Made by a program: the position numbers and the translations under genes. 64,000 bases of DNA. Origin: Trematomus loennbergii. Taxonomy: Eukaryota > Chordata > Actinopteri > Perciformes > Nototheniidae. The stretch's first letter is position 1. The number at the start of each line of letters is the position of its first letter. The DNA lies in assembly GCA_012861695.1 (NCBI GenBank), contig JAAOOA010000357.1:38501-102500 (forward strand). The letters run 5' to 3'. The notes below the pieces were generated by a model. It saw nothing but the letters and a program-made list of their open reading frames with translations, was not told the DNA's origin and did not search any database. Positions 1 to 13,330 of this stretch are shown in pieces.

Positions 1-345
1 CTCAGCTATGGAGTTGAACTAAAACCCAACTTTTTAATATGGTTTTTAATTGGGTTCACTTTCAATTCTCATCATTGTCCATGTTTTACTGTATTTCTTT
101 CTGTTTTGCTTTTATTTTACATTTTTAATTTTCTTTTTAAAATTGTTTTATTTTATCCTATTTTAATTTCTTGTCAGCCTTAATTCAAGGGAATTTCATT
201 AGGATCACTGTTGATGTTTTATCTTGTTCTGTGTTTATTTTAATATTATTTTAATATTGTTGTATTATTTCTGTAAAGCACTTTGGGCTGCCTTGTGCAT
301 GAAAGGTGCTATACAAATAAAGTTTATTATTATTATTATTGTTAT
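1..345 (+). mobile_element. 3' tail of a LINE/SINE-type retroelement
   Basis: The end of this stretch has the wording typical of teleost retroelement tails: a 'gcactttgggctgcctt' block, then a 'gctatacaaataaagttt' block, then a short (TTA)n run at about 328-341. The left part is AT-rich and continues out of the window. A related tail is at 31605-31695. Family assignment is from memory of teleost repeats. Confidence 0.5.
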
Positions 346-1585
346 CTGACTTTATTCTCTGTGTCATTTTCCATTGTGTGATACATCACAATTTGGAGGG
401 AAACCGGCTGCAATAGGCGGCAATAATTAAAACATAGTCTTATTTGTACATGTTAATTATCTTAGTGTTGTATTTATTTGTATCTATTCTCTATATATTT
501 TTTTGAATTAACTGATTTAACATTTTAATTTGTAATTTTATTCTTTATTCTTTTGTGTGTTCATGTGCCAAACGTTTTAATACCCTCTCACTCTTTATTA
601 GTTCCCTGCCTTTCAAGTACAAATGTGTTTCTTCTTCTATGATGAATAAGTGTGATGGGTTTGGGAGGATTGTGGGTCAGAAAGCGGGTGGACTTATTTA
701 ATTTATATCTATTGTATGAACTGCAAATGCTAATGTATTATTGGAAAAGGAGAAGATAAAATAAGTTGCTGAAGTTGCAAATCTGTTCCCGAAAACTATT
801 AGGAAGTCAATTTGGTACTAAAAGTTGTATATCCTGAATAACATTTCGTTTTTAAATAATTAGTCAAAGTAGACTTACATAAAGACAACCCGATGCCATT
901 TCATGTTTTCCTCTGCTGATCCATTTAATACTTCCTCTTCTATTTCAAATGTTCCCGCTCATTTTTGATAACATTTTTTTGCTGCTCCTGGGAGAGCGTT
1001 GACTCATTCTCAATATCCACATGTGATATTATGACGTTAACACTCCACAACAAGACCTGAATTCAGAGCCTTATTTTAAGAGGCTCTATTCTTCTTTTGG
1101 GGGTTTTCCCTTTCCTGTATATTCTATATGTTTGTGTGCATGTAAATGGTCTGCAGGCTTAAAACCCTGTGTCCTAAAACCCGGGAAATACTTTTCATAC
1201 TTTCATACTTTTTTTGTTGCCGTTCGTCAGGAAGTCAATGGTTTTCTGAATGTGTTTTTGGTTGTTAACCTGAAGTAAGGTCTGTGGTTAACACCAGCTA
1301 AAGAGATTTTAACAAATAATTTCAGTAATTACCCCACTGGTGAATGTCTGAAATGTGTCATGAAAACACGTATAAGTGACTAAATAAACGACTGAACGTC
1401 ATCACGCCTTTAGCTGAGTGGTGGTGACACACAGCCATGAAACCGTGTTGTAGTTCCTTTAAAGCCTAGCGTTAGCTTTTTACTTCTGGCAATTGCATTT
1501 ATCCTTCAAAAATCATAAAGTGGTGTTAATATGTGCAGATTATCCTGCTGAACCAAACATATAAGTATCATGAACATTTGTGAGC
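346..1585. other. Intergenic AT-rich DNA, no gene seen
   Basis: No open frame with protein-like composition is visible. About 1097-1190 is a fragment of a dispersed repeat ('gggttttccctttcctgta' ... 'gcatgtaaatggtctgca') that recurs at about 9520-9605, 25900-25985 and 42850-42935. Confidence 0.5.
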
Positions 1586-1593
1586 GACAGAGA

Positions 1594-2290
1594 CATGGGC
1601 GGTGCCAGGATATTTTTGCTGCAGTAGCTTAGCAGTTGCTATATGACAGCACGGCGTTGCTAGTTAATTTTCAAAATAAATAAACAAACAATACCAGTGG
1701 GCCAAGCACGAGCCTGTTCATATTGTAACGTTCACCGCTATTCAAGATCACAGATCACGAGCCTTCATTGTCGAAAACGTTCTCTTTATTTTATGGTATT
1801 GACGGCCACAGCCACGCCTAGAGCCAATCAATAGTATAACACTCATTATGACTTTTCCCCACACTCGAACACAACTCCTACCGTCTCGTACTCCCTACAC
1901 ACACACCGGAAAACGCACACACACACCTGGAAGGGGCGGTCTCTCCCTAACTACCACCAACAACATTGCCTAAATAACTTTACAAATGTACTAAACTGTG
2001 CACATCTGATAACTGAAATAACTATTAACTTGGACACGCTACAATATTATCATTAATATTTACATTAAAACATTCCTTTGACACTTATAACATTACTTTG
2101 CAAGGTAAGCACAACCAAAATAAGTTTGTAAAAGCAGAATTTGAACACTGTTTCTGTGCTCCTACAATATTTGTGTATAATACCATTACACCCTAAGCGT
2201 ACACAATAGCGATCGTTCACTGTTTCAACTGGCATGCTGTGGCATTTAACCTCATCACCACACCGCAAACAGACACAGAAACACACACAC

Positions 2291-2385
<95 letters not shown>

Positions 2386-2670
2386 GTTGTCCGGCTGGAC
2401 CGGCTCCGTTGGAGATCGCGGCCGTTTACGCTGACTTGTGAGAAATCTTTCCATTTTCGATCTGTGTTCACATACTGAGAATTATAACAACATTAGCCAA
2501 GTAACAGTTTGCGCTTTAACTTACAATGACCCCTGATAGATCTCGCGAGAATGTGTATACATATATATAGATACATTTTCATAACAAAACAATGGGGTTG
2601 CTAAGCCGTTGCTAGGCCAATTGTTGGAGTTGCTATAGCAACTCCAAGCTACCCCCTGGCGCCGCCCCTG
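1594..2670. mobile_element. Non-autonomous hAT-type DNA transposon with perfect 8-bp TSD
   Basis: The left end reads CATGGGCGGTGCCAGG and the right end, reverse-complemented, CAGGGGCGGCGCCAGG. Both are flanked by the same 8 bases, gacagaga (1586-1593 and 2671-2678), the duplication length of hAT elements. The 1077-bp interior has no transposase, only AT-rich sequence and a CA microsatellite. It lies 219 bp upstream of the first DNase coding exon. Confidence 0.85.
2279..2385. repeat. (CA)n microsatellite
   Basis: About 105 bp of nearly pure CA with one or two slips, inside the hAT element at 1594-2670. It gives long Thr-His and Cys-Val open frames on both strands that are not genes. Confidence 0.95.
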
Positions 2671-2896
2671 GACAGAGATTATTTCCTTCCATATACGGAA
2701 ATCAAATAGAGAAAAAGTAAAATGTGTCAGATATTGGATGAGGAGTAAAATAATAGAGTTTCTTTAAATGGACATACAGTATGCTCTCGCTAAGTATCTT
2801 GTAATTGAGTACAGCACTTAGTAAAGGTTCTTTGTTACTGTACCACTGGCCTTGTATGTTGTACTGGTTTAAATCTATCTATGTTTTTTAGTCAAA

Positions 2897-5800
2897 ATGA
2901 AGATCGCTGCCTTCAATGTGAAGAGACTGGATGGACTAAAGTCAACAAGAAGGCCGTACGGGAAATTATCATTGAGGTAACTCACCGTGCTGAACCACAC
3001 AAGTTTGTTCAGTGTAATATTTCAGTTAATGTTTTTGTACATGGTAAGACATTTAAATAAAGGAGCTGTTTTTTTTATAAGCTTAGATATAAGTTTGTTC
3101 ATAAGATCATCCGAAAAACAACAACAACAACAACAAGTATTTATCACTAGTCAGATTTGGTAGACACTACGAAGCAGGATTTTCGCTTAGCGGCTACTTC
3201 AGGGAAAACTCGGGGTTTCCGGTCCTACGACGCTGGTTCTCTTTTTAGCGGGCTAGATCTCCATGGTAACTTATGCTGAGCGGCTAACCTGCTCCGGAGC
3301 AGGTTGCAGGCTAAGAGATCAACTCAGTGAAAGCACCGCCTGCTGACCAATCAGAGCTCCGTGTGCGGAGTTTAAAGCTATCAAGTCATATTACAGGATA
3401 GAGGAAATACAGAAAAACTGCCGTTGCAGGAAAGACGGCCGGCAAAAATCAACTGACTGTGTGAACGTGAAAATTAATAGAATATCCCCTCCCATCTTCA
3501 GAGCAATCTGACTATTATAACATTAGCGTTAAGAAAGCTTACTTAAATATCTGCCAAACATAAGTAACCGGATCAGAGTAACATTACGTACAGTCCGCGG
3601 CACTGTGAGTGCAGACGTCGATGTGTCCCATTATCATTCATATCATATCACATCATAATGTATCATATATTTCCTTATTGAGGTCAGCTGAGCCGTATCT
3701 GGCCGTGCAACACTCACAGTGTCACATACTGTATGCAGAAGTATTATTTTAAGCAACACATTAAGTTGACGAAACACTCGAGTCAAATGTAATTAAAGTC
3801 AGATCCACTCGTGTCTTGGACGGGGCAGTGATATCATAAACCTGTTAATGTACGCATTCAAACACTTTTCTTTACCAGCTGTATTCACCTTGCAGGTGCA
3901 GCTATGTGGCTTTGATCCTGGATAAAGTGTTTAAGTCATGGATGTTTAAAGTTTAACTTCTTCATATTTGACTAATATTAAAGTTCACTTTTCATTCAGT
4001 ATGACGCTGCGCTGTCAGTGCGCTTGTCCATGTTTGTGATTGGTCGAATGCTCCAAATACCACCCCTTTCATGTGAACGCGCACCTAACTAGATAGGACA
4101 CGGCTGGCTTGAGCGATCCACTTGATAACCCGCGTTGTAGGACCGCTTAGCGAGAGCGCGTATGTTTTGGATTAGGCCAACTGGCTAACTCAAACATATC
4201 CAGGTTATGTTGAACCGGCTTCGTAGTACAGGCCTCTGGTGTAACTGTTAAACATATATATTAAAAACTTCTGCTACTGCAGTTACAAATACATTTTCCA
4301 AGGCTGTATTTGGTTCTGCATCTCAAATATGAATGTTTTTTATTTGTATTTTTTATATAAGACATTTTAAAGTAGACACTAAAGATTTAGATACAATTTG
4401 TTATGGTGGCTTACCTCCTTCAATTTAAGGCTTATAGTAGACCATGCTGGCTCATTGTCACATATATGGAACACTTTAATATAACAAAGCCATTATTATT
4501 GTTGCTATTATTAGTCACATGTTTGTTTTTATAAGCAAACTCTTCTACCCGAAACATTTTTTATATTGTGTTGTTTTTGTTTTGGTCTTTAAAGCATGTT
4601 TGAATTTCAATTCAAAGGCTTTATTGTAATTTGTACCCCGCTTAGAAAATGAAAAAAAAGGTTAGCCCTAAAGAGTGCAGGGTTAGGGCTAAACAATAAA
4701 TACAATTTAAAAAGTGCTTTTAGTTCTATGCTTTTTTTTCTCTGTGGTTGTGTTTTGCAGATTTTGTCTGAGTACAGCGTGGTGGTGCTGCTGGAGGTGA
4801 TGGATGAGAGTGGTAAGGCCATGACACTGCTCCTCAAACACCTGAATAACTATGGGTGAGTTCTCCACACATAGTAGCATGCACTTTAATTTAAAGGGGC
4901 CATATTCTGCAAATGTTCAGGTTACATTTTTTATTTTGTGCCTCTACTGTGACATGTCTCCATGCTTTGATGTTCAAAAAGCTCTTTATTTTGTTCATAC
5001 TGCCTGTGCCGCAGCACCTCTTTTCACCCTCTGTCTGAAACCAGAGCCCAGTCTGCTCTGACAATAACATTTTAATGTATGTGGCTAAAAAACAAATCAA
5101 ATCTTATGGGGCATCTAAAATGATATAAACAAATTATTGATGATTGTGAGAGATGTTCAGTTCCAGTTGTTTCTGTTTTCTGGCAGAGATAACAGAAGTA
5201 ATCCGTACGGCATGCTGTGCAGTGAACGTCTGGGACGGACGGCTTACAAGGAGAAGTTTGTCTACTTCTACAGGTCAGAAACACAAGTACAGACAATCCT
5301 GTGTGTGGTTACCTTTTTGGTCAACCAGTGCCTTCATTGTAGAGACAGACCTGAAATGAGAGTGATGACACACGGCAAATGGTCTAAGAACTGGATTCAG
5401 ACCAAGCCTCAGTACACATCAATCTACCAATTGAGCTATACGTTATGTCTCACAGCAATTCAAATATGTCTTAAATTGGTAACAGCCACATTAAATTGGA
5501 TACTTATTATTGAAAAACTGTGTGGAATATTAAAGACAAAAAAAACAGTAATGTTTGTTTTTGAACCAGTAATCTGTGACACATTACATTACTCTTCTTT
5601 GAGACGCTTGACTTCAATCTTTTAAGTTCTACAATTTATTTGTTGTCTATGGTCCGGTAGCTAAGACCCAGAACATCATAGGCTTTACAAATCAACACAT
5701 TGTGCCGTTGGGCCAAACTCTACATACATTTCCTACAAGGCTTTACTGAAAAACTTCAAGTGGTTTATGAGATATCTCACTATCTAACAAAATACGTTAA

Positions 5801-8278
5801 TAAACAAACAAAACATAACATGTGTGTTTATGAGCTTTATAATACAGTACATGTTTGTGGCTTTGTGTTTTAGAAAGAAAGAAGTGAAGATAGAAGACTC
5901 CTACCAGTACGTAAAAATGATGAAGATAATGAATATGATGAAGATGACGAAGATGAAGAAGATGTTGACGAGCTCGCCAGAGAGCCTTTCGCTGTCCTTC
6001 TCAAATGTCCAAGCAGGTATTTGTGTGTGTGTTTGTGTTTTTTAGACTATCATTGTGAGGATCAATTTGGGTTTTGTGGACCTTTATGGATTATGAGGAC
6101 ATTCTGGCCTGTTCTCTATTTTGGTACAGACCTTCAATGGACTGTTTGAATGTTAAAGCACTTCTTTAGTTAAAATAGGGGTTGAAGGTTAGGCAAAATT
6201 GTTTTGTTTATGTAGGTCCTCACAGGTGTGTTTATGTGTGTGTGCATATGTCTTGCACGGCTATCATTGTGAGGACCACTTGGAGTTTAAGAAGTTATGA
6301 GGACCTTTCTATATTGTGAGGTCCTAACTTTGGGAAAGACCTAAATGGACTATTTACATATAAATACTTTGTTAAAGTTAGACTTAGGTTGCGATAACGG
6401 CCGGGGAATTATTTGTGTGTGTGTGTGTGTGTGTGTATGTTTGCCTCCAGTTGTGCAGAATCTGGTGTTGATCCCGGTCCACACCAAACCAAGTGACGCA
6501 GAGGCGGAGCTGAACGCTCTGCATGAAGTGTTGAAGATGTGAGGGAAAGATGGCAGAATGATGTAAGTGTTTAAAATATTATTGATGGGTTTGAGAGAAA
6601 AACAATGTGTGAATCTTTACATTTAACATTAACCATCTTTTGTTTATCACAATATTAAGTAGGTTTTTGAGAGATTAAATCGATTTGTTTAATTATGTTT
6701 CTCATGTAAGCAACTTTGTTTAAGCTTTGAATACCTACAGTTTGAATAAAGTAAAAATAAATAAACATAATGTGCTTTTTCCATTCTGAATTTGCTTGTG
6801 TTGTTCTTTCTTCTGCAGAACATTATGATTTTGGGAGACTTTAATGCCGATGGAAAGTATCTCCCCAAGAAGAAGAAGGGCTCGATCCTCATCTCCTCGG
6901 CTCCTTATTATTGGCTGATAGACGATGATGTCGACACCACGACTAGTAACAATAATGACCACACCTACGACAGGTAATACACATTTCATTGTTACAGTTT
7001 AATCCAAGCATATTTTGTGTTTGTTAAAAAAAAAAAGCAGTTGTGCTGCATTTCCAAATAACAGGATCGTTGTTTACGGAGAGAGGATGCTGAAGGCCAT
7101 CGTCCCCGACTCAGCCATCGCCTACAACTTCGAGGAAGAGTTGAACTTGACAGAAGAAGAAGTGAGACTCATGTTTAGGGCTGGGTATCGTTGGTACTAG
7201 ACTGTAACACTGAAACCTGCTGAAGTGACACAGTGCAACCCATTACCGGTTTAAATGCATAGATGTAAATGTTTCCGGTTTAGCCCTAGCAGCATAGTAA
7301 ACAATACATTTTATTTGGGATTATTAACAGCTACACTACCGAAGCCCATCGGCTGGTTGGAAAGTATACTAAAGCACATGTGGATAGTTTTATAAAAACT
7401 GCCAGAAGGGTGGAAAAATATTAGGTAGGCTAGGAACGTTAGCTATCTACCTAACAAGCTGGCCAACGAAAGATAGCTATCTACTTTACAAACTAGAAAA
7501 CATTTGCTATATATCTCACTTAGCTAGCTAGTTTATGTTAGCTATATAACTAACAAGATAGCTAGCCAATGTTAGCTATCTTGCTATCTATTGACAAATT
7601 GGTGATTCGCATAACTTAAGACTAATATTTAATATCCTATGGTTAGACTTGCAGTGCAAACTTGTGTCTACAGTTCTGGCAGTGAGAGTAATTTAAAAAA
7701 CATTGTTGACATGCTTTTATTAAGCCGACCGACCGCTGTCATATAGCCAGCAGCTAAAATTCACAAATGTACGTTGTTTGGATAAACTAATCACATAATG
7801 GCTATCTAAATGGTTAATTTCTTTCCTGAAAAAGGGTCACAACTTAATAACAGTCATTCAAAAGCTTAAAAAGCGGTTTATTTATTAAATAAATTGTTGA
7901 TGAAGCTGGCAACCCTAGTAATTGCGCATTTGCTCTAACCGGAAGAACAAACTCAAAATAAATATTGACGATATTAAATGTTATTTTCTGTCCCAGACTC
8001 AGAGTGTCAGTGATCACTACCCTGTGGAGGTGGAGCTGAAGCAGAAAGCTCTGAGAAAAAGGAATCCAGGGACAACAGGGGGTAAAGCTGTCTCTTGTTT
8101 TATCAACATCAATGACACATATTAGACATAGGAGTGTATTTAGTTTAGTTTTTTATGGCTCTTGTTGCATCATGAATCTGACATTAACAATATACATACA
8201 TTTCTATTGAACTGATGACTTACAGCAGCCCAGAAGAAGAAGCCTGGGCCGGCAGCGAAAAAGAGGAGAGGAGCGTAA
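2897..8278 (+). CDS. DNase I-family endonuclease, tandem copy A (DNase gamma / dnase1l4-like)
   Basis: Predicted Ca/Mg-dependent DNA endonuclease. Coding exons: 2897-2976, 4761-4855, 5187-5273, 5874-6016, 6451-6562, 6819-6973, 7065-7161, 7997-8081 and 8226-8278, all with GT/AG borders. Family signatures are in order: start MKIAAFN; catalytic Glu in LLEVMDESG; Glu in GRTAYKEKF; His in LIPVHTKP; Asp in ILGDFNADG; Asp in HTYDRIVV; His in [10 protein letters not shown]. The start aligns with the mature N-terminus of secreted DNases, so no signal peptide is seen; an AG acceptor at 2889-2890 suggests an untranslated upstream exon. Exon 4 encodes an acidic run (about 5935-5985, mostly Asp/Glu) absent from copy B. 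The tail is short and basic (KKKPGPAAKKRRGA), like an NLS. Frame breaks: one base short in exon 1 (near 2929), exon 4 (A run near 5918) and exon 5 (near 6536); the exon 4/5 junction also does not fit. After repair about 303 aa. Probably functional behind assembly errors; a recent pseudogene is the alternative. Confidence 0.85.
3159..4234. mobile_element. DNA transposon with CTACGAAGC terminal repeats, probably PIF/Harbinger-like
   Basis: The left end (3159-3175) carries ACTACGAAGCAGG and the right end, reverse-complemented, GGCCTGTACTACGAAGCCGG. Teleost DNA elements with such ends are familiar to me, but no clean target duplication was found. It fills most of intron 1 of DNase copy A and contains a perfect CTGCTCCGGAGCAG palindrome near 3290. 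No transposase is recognisable. Confidence 0.55.
4945..5065 (-). mobile_element. Dispersed repeat, copies at 4945-5065, 26135-26250 and 42985-43075
   Basis: The stretch 'ctctttattttgttcatac ... cacctcttttcaccctctgtctgaaac' is found here in one orientation and reverse-complemented in keratin intron 1 (about 26150-26235) and downstream of the keratin gene (about 42995-43070). Three copies in 64 kb mark it as an interspersed element. At 26 and 43 kb it follows the 'gtgcatgtaaatggtctgca' block, so both probably belong to one longer element. Confidence 0.6.
6412..6437. repeat. Short (TG)n tract before exon 5 of DNase copy A
   Basis: A TG run ends 13 bp upstream of the exon 5 acceptor. The homologous intron of copy B has a longer TG run at the same place (13789-13901), so the tract probably predates the gene duplication. 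Confidence 0.85.
7430..7600. repeat. AGCTA-rich imperfect inverted/direct repeats in DNase A intron 7
   Basis: Words such as ttagctatct, gatagctatc and tagctagc recur on both strands, so the segment can fold on itself. It lies in a region with no counterpart in copy B. The sequence just before it (7176-7200, 'agggctgggtatcgttgg') resembles hAT-type terminal sequence, so this is probably decayed transposon DNA. Confidence 0.5.
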
Positions 8279-9299
8279 ACCAAGAGAAGAGGAACCAATC
8301 TTCAATAGATATCCTCTTAAAGTAGTTTAGTTATTAGCTTTTAGTGTTGAGCGCTATTTAAGTGTATGAACAGAATAGAGCTTGTATTGCTTCTTGATGT
8401 TTTTGATGCAACCTGAAGTTCAGCAACAGAACAGTTTTCAGTAGGACGCATTTTGTTAAATGAAAATATTTAACCTAAATTCATAGAATCTAAATGTTTT
8501 TCAAATGAGGTAGAAGGTGAAGACTTCATTTTAAGATTTGTAATCAAAGTATTTTAACTATTTGGTGGAAAAACAAGTTGCTTGATTAGTTTGTTTGTGT
8601 TATTTTGTGACTTTAGTTCATTCAAATTCACCTATATAACAAATACACTAACTGAGAGACAGACAAGCAACTCCTGTGTTTTGCAAGGTCAAATTACAGT
8701 TTTTTACAATTAAATCTGGTGGCTTCAGGGCTGTTTGTCATCCAGGTAAAGCTTTTTAAATTTCTAAATATAGCCCTTTTTTAAATTGGCTAAAATATTT
8801 TGCTGACAACTATACAGCAATATATTTCTGAGCGTTCTGCTGACACTTTTCTCCAAACTGACTATTGATAAGTACCTCGTCCACATCACTTCAAAATGTA
8901 CCTTTAAACTATATTCACAGACGCATGGCAGAACTTATTATATCACTGCTTATTTACTCACACTGCTTTTTGTTATCTGCAATAAAATTAATCATCCCAT
9001 TTGATTTTATGTTGTTCTTTCTTTATCATTTAAAATGTACTTCAATTGGTAGAAAGAAAAATGGCCATTCTAACCAGCAATGAATAATGTTACTCAATAC
9101 AGGACATGTTGCTTGTTTGGGGATTTTTTTAAGATTCTTTCTTGTATTGATTAAGAGTAATAACTGTTCCATGGATATTATAAGACATTTCGTTAGATTT
9201 AAAAACATTTTGTCCATATTTAACGCCTCCATGTTGTATATTAAAGAGCCAATCAATTCTTAAATCTTCCACATGAACCTATTCTTCTTGTTGGGGTTT
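8279..9299. other. 3' flank of DNase copy A, no gene seen
   Basis: AT-rich, no protein-like frame. A candidate AATAAA polyadenylation signal is at 8981-8986, about 700 bp after the stop codon. The short open frames at 8865-9256 have no recognisable similarity. Confidence 0.4.
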
Positions 9300-9525
9300 T
9301 CCACATTACATTACGTTACACGTCACTTGTTAGACGCTTTTATCCAAAGCGACTTACACACATTCAGTACTGTGGGCAATCCCCACAGGAGCAATTTGGG
9401 GTGAAGTGTCTCAGGGACACAACGACATGCTGACTGCAGTGGGACTTGAACTTGCTGTCCTCTGATTTGAAGATGAGCACACTAACCCACTGAGCAGTAA
9501 CCCACTGAGCCACAGCCTTCCCTTT
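9300..9525. mobile_element. L2-like retroelement tail inserted in a dispersed repeat
   Basis: The block 'gacgcttttatccaaagcga' followed by 'cttacacacattcagt' is the familiar conserved part of abundant teleost elements usually assigned to L2-like LINE tails. It interrupts the 'ggggttttcc / ttttccctttcct' repeat, whose halves lie at about 9280-9303 and 9525-9640. A shorter relative is at 60190-60230 in an rbl1 intron. Confidence 0.55.
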
Positions 9526-9972
9526 TCCCTTTCCTTTAGTGTGTTATATAGGTTTTAGTGCATGTAAATGATCTGTAAAGCCTAAAATCCCTGTGTTCCC
9601 TCCAGAGGGAGTGACATCCCGAATGTTCAAGTCAAAAAACACTCCAATACTGTTTCAACTCCTAATTTTTTATTAGAGGTGTTATCATTATAAGCATGTA
9701 TTTGCTTATATATTTTTTAAACAAAGCATATAGAGAGATGTTGACGAGCTGCATGAGATCACATCAAAAACACAGCTCTGTTCGTGAAACAAACAACTGA
9801 GACTGATATCTCACTCATGAACATGAAGCTGACGGAGTAAATTAAGTACATTTAAAAGTTGACGACATCGGTCATATCATCGCATTTTCTGATAGTGTGA
9901 AAGGCGACAGAGCTCTGCAGACAGGAAACACTCAACGACACAGATAACACACACGTGTTGGTGTGCATCTAC

Positions 9973-10415
<443 letters not shown>

Positions 10416-11528
10416 GAACTTCCTGTATCGTAGGTTTCTTCTGTTTTTCTCTGCACAGTTTGCTGTCATTCTGTCTGCTGATCTGACGGTGAGTTGCTTT
10501 TTGTTTATATTACTTTCAAACTGAACTCTTATGCTCTCACAGAAAACTGAACTCCATGAGAAAATACATATAGCTATAAAAACATAGAAAAGTGCTGCTG
10601 GTGCAAATATTATAACATATTGTTTTGTTATTTACGTTATCAGTTACAGAGCAGCTGAGCATTAATTACTATGTCATTTATTAACCATGTTATCTATAAC
10701 TAATGTTTTGCTGATGCATTTTATTTAAAGTAACTTGTAGTTTACTTGAATATTACAATTCTTATTACATTTTTTTTAAATGTTTACTGCACTGCATTAA
10801 AACTGCATGCTATTAAATGTTAAAGCTTTCCCCGGCTTGAATATATGATGCAATATTTCAGTTGCAAATACATTATTTACATTTTTACCAGCTCAACTTA
10901 AAAGCTGCTTACGTATGCATCAATTACAATACAATACATCTGCAATATTTAATAAACCTCTATGTGCTTTTGTAACTTTAAGTATATTTTGCTGCTAATA
11001 TATTTGAAACATAGTACAATTATAAATAAATTGTAATAGGGTAGTTTTTAAATGAATTGTATTTACCAATATAACATTTTCAACGTGAAATATGTTAAAT
11101 ATTTCGTGATCTTGTCCTGAAGAAGATCACATTTGATCTATTTAATAATTTTCTTAATTATACTTCCTCTCGATGAGATTAAGATTATTTGTAATACAAT
11201 TATTTTCAACTGTTTTCTGCATACTTACTTTCCCCTTCATATTGACTCCTGTCTTTATACATAAAGTCACCTCTGTGCTGCATGTTAACTTATTATCAGT
11301 CATTATAATGTGTACAGTCTCATGTCAACGTTTAATTACAGCTGCTTTACAAAACCCAACGCTGAGTTTCTTTAACTTCAGTTTTCATTTCTTAGTTTCT
11401 CACACTTTAACACCCTCCATTTCTTCTTTTTTTCTGCATCTGTTGCTCTTTTTCTCCCACTATCTGTTTGCTTTTACTTTCAGTTTTAACAGCATATAAC
11501 AAAACACATTTAGTCGTCTGATAACAAA
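10416..11528. other. 5' flank of DNase copy B
   Basis: AT-rich spacer without a recognisable gene or mobile element. An open frame at 11173-11499 begins with a hydrophobic stretch, but it stops and is followed by an in-frame TAG just upstream of the DNase ATG, so it is not a signal peptide for that gene. Confidence 0.4.
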
Positions 11529-13260
11529 ATGAAGATCGCGGCCTTCAACGGCAAAAAACCTGGGATGGAAAAAAGTCACAGACAAGGCGGTCGTTCACAT
11601 CCTCACCAAGGTGATAATCCTTCATAATCTTATTTTATAATAGCTTGATAATAACAGCAAACTGTGTGAAGAGTGAGTGATATCTAAACACTGCGTTTCT
11701 GTTACAGATCATGTCTCAGTACAGTGTGGTGCTGCTGCTGGAGGTGATGGATACGAGCGGTAAAGCCATGCAAAGGTTATTGAAAGAGCTCAACAAATAA
11801 GGTGAGTCTTCTGCAGCGTTTTATTTTGCACTTTCATATCAACAGTTTCAGTTTCTGCCACCTGGTAACTCAACTAAATACTTCAACCACCTAAAATCTA
11901 TATATTTAAACTGTCATCTCACTCTTAAACACCAGGAGGAATACTTGTTTGACTCAGTTGTTTTCCAAATCTTATCGACAGTGCCCCACTTTTGTAGCTT
12001 TAAATATATTTGCAAGCATAGACACACCCTATCACATGTCCCTTTGCTTTCAAACTATAGAATATATATTTGAAATATTTTCTGATGACTAGAACTGCAG
12101 TTTCAGCATGTGACAGAGCGCTGAAAAACTAAAGACACTTTAAGAGTGGAAGCATAAAAGTAACAGCAGCAAACTTTTTCTAAATCTTTCCTGAGTGACA
12201 ACAGTCATTGCTTTTACAGATTCTCTCAAAATTGCACCAATTCGGTGCAAAACTGGCATATTTACCACTAGGAATACATTTGAACATTTTCTTCACAAAG
12301 ATTAGCTTGTACTTCAAGTCTTTTATATATTATTAACTTAATAAAGTATTTTTACAGTGTACTTATCATTCAATCCCTGAAAGAGCCCTTTTCAAACACA
12401 AAAAGCTTTTCAAAAACTAAAAATGATGTGTCCTGTGTTTTACGTGTGCTAACAGTTTGTTTTCCAATGATGCATAACCAACTGAATTCATCGATTGATG
12501 ATTGGTTGGTTGGTTGAATGATTGGTTGGCTGGTTGGTTGGTTGAATGATTGATTGATTGATTGGTTGGTTGGTTGGTTGGTTGGTTGGTTGGTTGATTG
12601 ATTGATTGATTGGTTGGTTGGGTTGATTGGTTGAATGGTTGGTTGGTTGCTTGGTTGGTTGGTTGGTTGGATGGTTGGTTGGTTGGTTGGTTGGTTGGTT
12701 GGTTGGTTGGTTGGTTGGTTGGTTGGTTGGTTGGATGGTTGGTTGGTTGGTTGGTTGGTTGGTTGGTTGGTTTTTTGGTTGGTTGGTTGATTGGTTGAAT
12801 GATTGATTGGTTGGTTGGTTGGTTGGTTGGTTGGTTGGTTTGTTGGGTGGTTGGTTGGTTGGTTGGTTTGGTTGGTTGGTTGATTGGTTGGTTGGTTGTT
12901 GGTATGGTTGATTGATATGGTTGGTTGATTGATGGATTGGTTGAGTGGTTGTGTGAGTGATTGACTACAGCCCTGACAAAAAATGTTTGAATGGAACAAA
13001 GGACGTGCTAATAACTAAGCTTTTCTCAACTACAAACCAACTTTCCTGTAACAGTTTTACCGTTTTCTGTTCCTCTCAGCTCCAACAGAATAGTCCTTTT
13101 TCCATGACCTCCAGTTGCATGCTGGGACGCAACACCTACAAGGAGCGCTTCGTCTGTTTCTACAGGTACAACTGCCCAAAAATAAAATATATTATTAAGT
13201 ATTGTTCATGTACATGTAGCCATCAGATATGTATATATATGTGTGTGTGTGTGTGTGTGT

Positions 13261-13330
<70 letters not shown>

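Noticed and set aside
11173..11499. Hydrophobic open frame as a signal peptide for DNase B
   Set aside because: It ends in a stop, another stop lies in frame just before the DNase ATG, and no donor/acceptor pair joins them convincingly.
12370..12999. 209-codon Asn/Gln/Pro/Thr-rich frame on the minus strand
   Set aside because: Translation of the GGTT tetranucleotide array in a DNase B intron.
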